Assembly (NCBI GenBank): GCA_964057225.1
Contig: OZ059896.1
Coordinates: forward strand, 7,688,001-7,752,000
Source of the DNA: Auanema rhodensis
Lineage: Eukaryota > Nematoda > Chromadorea > Rhabditida > Rhabditidae
Direction of reading: 5' to 3'
DNA: 64,000 bases
The notes beneath the pieces are model-generated. The model made no database searches. It was not told where the DNA came from and saw nothing but the letters and a program-made list of their open reading frames with translations. Made by a program: the position numbers and the translations under genes. Shown here in pieces: positions 59,317 through 64,000 of the stretch; positions within the stretch are counted from its first letter, which is position 1, and every line of letters begins with the position of its first letter.

Positions 59317-59346
<30 letters not shown>
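59317..59346. repeat. (GTC)n trinucleotide repeat
   Basis: Ten GTC units, continuing into GTCATCATAACC. Confidence 0.9.
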
Positions 59347-59347
<1 letters not shown>

Positions 59348-60278
59348 TCATAACCGTCGTCTGCCCTTCGCCAATCCACCATGGTCAAATCATCGATTCG
59401 CATCATTCGTCCTAAACTAGGCATACAAATGATGTGATGACAGCCATGTCACCAGCATTGGCTTTAGACAATTAATGTTTTGAAACTTTTCGACCCTTAA
59501 GACATTATAATCATTTAGCAACATTAGAGGTGTTTTCTTTAGGAAGCTTTAAATTCAAAAAAAAACAGAAGAATTTTTATCAGAACAACATCGACAGTCA
59601 ACAGCCTTCAATATCGGTAATTTCCTGATCTATCTACTGATATCTTATTAAAAACTGATAACTTTGCAAGGTTGTAGTGGATAATTCCTTCTAAATTTCA
59701 TTATTATGCACTTTTTCATAAATTGTATGACGTGAGGTTATTTTTTAATATTTTTTAAAGGGAAAATGTATAATTTTTAAAATTTCCTCTTTCATTTCAT
59801 TCATCTTCAAATATTACATGCGAACTAGCTTCTACAGAGCTAGGCTCGTATTCCTTCTGGATTCTGATACCTCCTTGAGCTCAATTTTCAATAATTTGAA
59901 ATTTTTCAAAAGTAACATGTTTCCGGCAAACATGGAAGTTTATCAAATCAAGAAATACTTTGTTGTTCAAATTATTTTCCTTATCTTTCCTTTCATACTG
60001 TCCTATTGAAGCTTCCAGAGTCCGTACGACACGTTTAATATTTGTCAGACACACTTTCTTGTTATAATGAAAACTATAAACTATTCACGTGAATTTTCCA
60101 CGAATATCAGACCATTATTTTACCTTCCTTTTTTCCATTGTTAGATAAATGTATTAATTTTTCTAGTTTTCATATCAGATTTGTGATGAATTAGAAATAT
60201 TATGAACATAGACAATAATTTGATGTTTTACTATATGTTATATAATATATAATATATCTACCTATCTTCGTTTTCTTT

Positions 60279-60284
60279 CTCTCT

Positions 60285-60334
<50 letters not shown>

Positions 60335-60338
60335 CTCT
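60279..60338. repeat. (CT)n microsatellite with CCCT interruption
   Basis: TCTCTCTCCCTCCCTCTC followed by a perfect CT run to about 60330, then TTTTCTCTCT. Same unit types as the tract at 57220. Confidence 0.9.
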
Positions 60339-63300
60339 CTATATTATTACCTTCTTTTCTTTACTATAATATTATACACAACATATTCTTTATTCAATTT
60401 TATGTCTTTTGTTGTTTATTTTTACTTTTTTTTTGCTTTAGATACTTTTAAAAAATCTATTTTTATTACATTATCATGCAAAAATGTACTTACTATAAAC
60501 GGTTGATGTCATAATAGAATATTTTTACCTTCTTCCTTAAACTTTTTAATCAGCTATCTATGGAAATTCAACCATATTTATTCATTTTATTGATTTAGTA
60601 TTCTTTTTATCTTTTCTTTTGTAACTAACTTGTTCATTTTTAAAGTGAACCGACCTTTTTAAATGTTCTTCTTTGATACTCATGCTAATAACTCTCCATT
60701 TTTTAGTTTTTCTTTTAAGTAAAAATACATCAATACTTTTTAAAAATTAATAATTAGAATGCATATAAGATAAATAAATTACGTGATTTCACGTACTTTA
60801 ATAAAAAAATCATTTTACACATAGAACAATGATGAGCGGTTGTTATTCTCTCTCAACTTTACTCTCTCTCTCTTTCTCTCTCTCTTTCTCTTTCTTTCTT
60901 CCTACTTTTTTGCCTTTCTCTCTGTATCCTTTTCACTCACTTCTACTTTCTATCTTATGAATTCACAAATCATCCGTTCCCTTATATATTTTCTGTTCAT
61001 TTCAATTTTTTAAAGAACGTTCCATTCTATCTTATTTCAAATTATGCCTATAAATGCTAAAGTTGGTCAATTTGAACCCAAAATGCCTCATCAATGACAA
61101 TTGAAAGGTTTTGATATCTATTATATGAAACAATCAATGAATATTTTATTATATTTCATCAAAAAATATATATTGATTATCTAACTATTTCGTCTATTAA
61201 AATAGTTTAATATTCCAGAACTCATTTTGCCATTTTCACTGGATCATCTGCATAGCTTGATTTTTGATAAATCCCTTATTCATAATTCAAATGCAGAATT
61301 TATCCTGTTGATTATCTAAGATAAATTTTTTTTTGATTTCTTAGTTCACTTTCTCTAGAGATGAGAATATCCTCTATCCTTATATGAGCCAGATGAACGT
61401 TTATGTTCTAATAGTGTTTGAAAAATACTGAACTGACAATCTATCTTCCACCTACGCCAAATATGCCAAATTAGTTTCAATATCCTATAATATTGTCTGA
61501 TAATCTTTTGTCATTATTTTTTTCTATTTATTTAAGATTCACGTTGACTTATACGATGAGACTCTGTAATAGATGAGATGGTGCTTATGTACATGTCTCT
61601 ACAATGCTTTCATCTACATACAACGGTTGAGTTCAATCGTTCGTTTTCATCACGTTTTCAGTCCTTCTATCTATCTATATATATCGCTTAGCACAATGAG
61701 AATGAGAAGAACAGACGTCCATACATACACGCATACACACAACTAATTAGCTCGTTTTCAGCTTCTCTCGTTCTTTATCATTATTTGATGATTGCCCTTT
61801 CTTTCTAACTCTTCAATCCTACTTACTTTCCACCCCCCTTTCTCTCTCTCTCTCACTCACTCTTTTCCTCATAATCATATTTTAATATTATTTTCATATA
61901 TGAAAAAGATTATATTTTTAATATTTTGCAAAATATAGTTCAATAAACCATGACAAAACAATGACAAAACAATGAACGGGTTTAATGACATTTCTTAAAG
62001 AAATTGAAAACTTTTTCAAATTCCGGAGATTAACCTCATCCACGCAAAGTCTTTTCTTATTTAAAGCTAAATGTGTACTCTCATTTGCCATCTTTTCTCT
62101 TTCTTTTATACTTCTATGCTCATTTCTCTCTTTACTTGTTCATTCCATTATTTTTTCTCCTTTAACATTTACTTTCATCTACTTGACGTCCTTTTGTCTG
62201 TGCTTATTGTATGTGTCATCATACTTCTATCTTAAGAGATAGCTCGGCGTTCTTATAGATTTTCTTACGTTTAACACGTATTTTCTTTCTAACTTCGTCT
62301 AAGAATCTTACCTTGTAGCCACACAGCTATACTCCACGTTTATTCACATCTCTCTCTCTCTTTCTGCCTTCTCTTTATAAGTTTCATATAATTAAAATAT
62401 TCGCTATTATCGCTGTTCCTTATTCATATTACCTACTTTTCTTCCAATGAGTCTGTTATTCTTATTCTTATTCATACATATGCTCTAATTAGTTCTTTAC
62501 AAGTTTATTTCAATACGCGTTATTCTATATTCAAAAAATATGATTTGGACATTTTTTTTCTTGAACCTCCTCAAATGATTATTATAATATGGCGCATCAA
62601 GGATTTTCATAATAAACTATTCATTGAAGCTCCATATGATTTCTTGCCAATTTTAATCCTATAATAGTATTTATAACTTATGTTCTGTTATCAGATTTTT
62701 TTTTTGCTTCATTGGAGGAAAATAATGAGAGATAAGATGTTATGACTAGCAGAACATGTAACAGCCACTAATTTAAACTGGAACTAGAAACGTTTTGTTT
62801 CTTTTTAGTGATTAGATTAACAGAAAGAAAATAAAAAAAGATAAATGAATGGATAGATGAGACGGGTGCAGAACGGAAAATGATGAGGAAAAAGAGGAAA
62901 ATGAATGCAACCGTTCAATCATTTTGATTAGATTAAAATGATTTTGATAAATACGTTGTGAATTATTATATTTTATAAAATTAATATTTTGAAACAATTC
63001 AAACTTACTATATATATTTTTTTTTTTTAATTTATATAATATTTATAGTTATTGAATGAGAGTTGTTTTTAAAATTTAGACTTGCATCCTTTTAAGAATT
63101 CGTTTACCGTAATAGAAAGAAAATCATTATCTTTTCAAACATTTTTTTTGTCATCTTCAATCCTACAAAAGAGGTATACTGTATAATGAAAAAAAAACTA
63201 AGAAATGGCACCATTGAAGGATTTTGAATGAATTACCTTACGGGGATGTATTTATGTGACTGTATGTGTGACTTATTAATCAAATGGATTTTTTTTTAAA

Positions 63301-64000
63301 ATTTTAAATTATATCTAGATATATATTTTATTTTAATTCTAATAATCCTCAATTTCCTGTAATAACGGAATACTATGTATCAAAAGTTCAAAGAAATAAC
63401 ATAAGACTTGAGCTGACTTATTAAAGATTAAAAGGTTTGACGTGAAATTAAGAGGACGACACATGGATTTTGCGATTAATAACGACAATCAAAATCGTTC
63501 AATGATTATATTCGTCTTGTTAAACTTTATAATGAATTCTTGTATAAAACGATCTTCTCAAACGTTTTTTTTCTCTTCATCTATCATTAGTCTTCTATGT
63601 TTCTATTGTTTTCATGTTTTTGCTCGCAACAACCTTTCTTTAGAATGCTCTTTGTTAGATAAAAAAGTTCAGAAGACATTCGTCAATGTCTTCTGAAGCT
63701 GTTAGATTCATATTCATTGCTTGACCGCTATTCGTATTACGGTAGCACATTAAGGTGATTGAACTTCCAAACTTGGTCTTCCTTATACTATCGTTTATAT
63801 TTCTATAATATAAGTAAATCAATCAATATATCTATATATTAACATATTTAATTAAAATATAACAACATATTCTTTTGAAAAAGTTGCTCTATTCATCTTT
63901 ATTTTTTCTTAACCTGTTTTTAATATTAAAAATATTAAAGTTTATGCAAAACAATATCATGTTGTTCTGAGTTTTCAATGTATTTTCAATGATTTTTTTT

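Larger units (their letters stand above)
54273..64000. other. Long gene-poor region, pyrimidine-rich on the plus strand
   Basis: About 9.7 kb with no convincing complete gene. Stretches at 54500-54780, 56750-58650, 60270-60950 and 61800-62400 are strongly biased to C and T on the plus strand, and the ORFs found there are rich in Leu/Ser/Phe or in Arg/Glu on the opposite strand, as expected of translated microsatellite. This could be a large intron or a distal regulatory region of a gene to the right. Confidence 0.45.

Noticed and set aside
61985-62242. Hydrophobic ORF of 85 codons
   Set aside because: Pyrimidine-rich DNA gives Leu/Phe/Ser-rich translations by chance; no splice or start context.

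Overview
This is an AT-rich nuclear fragment from a nematode. The evidence is cuticle-collagen genes, very small GT-AG introns (mostly 40-55 bp), runs of same-strand genes spaced about 80-230 bp apart with T-rich AG acceptors just before the ATGs (the look of trans-spliced operons), and recognisable worm orthologues (ZEN-4, RSEF-1, GLY-20, TRXR-1). Base composition and gene structure suggest a clade IV worm (Strongyloides/alloionematid type); that placement is inference.

Left part (1-9.8 kb): the 3' part of MGAT2; two tandem copies of a promoter plus a three-hairpin microRNA cluster (miR-279/44-like, miR-25/92/235-like and miR-10/51/100-like seeds), which I regard as the most interesting system here; a pair of aldo-keto reductases; an unrecognised type I membrane protein; a dynein-light-chain-like protein; and a small secreted protein on the minus strand.

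Middle part (9.8-33.8 kb): a regulatory-looking island; a minus-strand gene with a PAM2-like motif; and a large minus-strand RASEF/Rab45-type gene (EF-hand plus Rab GTPase) whose 5.8 kb intron holds three nearly identical cuticle collagen genes on the opposite strand. Then comes a 628-bp inverted repeat enclosing broken capsid-like and envelope-like fragments (probably a remnant of a Maverick/adintovirus-like element), a region of stacked TATA promoters with CRE sites, a secreted PAN/apple protein, a 48-codon gene that overlaps the kinesin-6 gene zen-4 tail to tail, and zen-4 itself.

Right part (33.8-52.5 kb): a six-gene housekeeping cluster on the plus strand (TSR3, BUD32/TP53RK, TDP1, SENP8/NEDP1, SHQ1, UQCC2), a selenoprotein thioredoxin reductase with an in-frame UGA and a candidate type II SECIS element, an adenosine deaminase with a predicted myristoylated N-terminus, and a tiny secreted-peptide gene on the minus strand. 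From 52.5 kb to the end (11.5 kb) I find no convincing gene: the DNA is AT-rich with long pyrimidine tracts and microsatellites, and may be a large intron or upstream region of a gene outside the window.

For spliced genes the coordinates run from start codon to stop codon and include introns; splice sites were read by eye.
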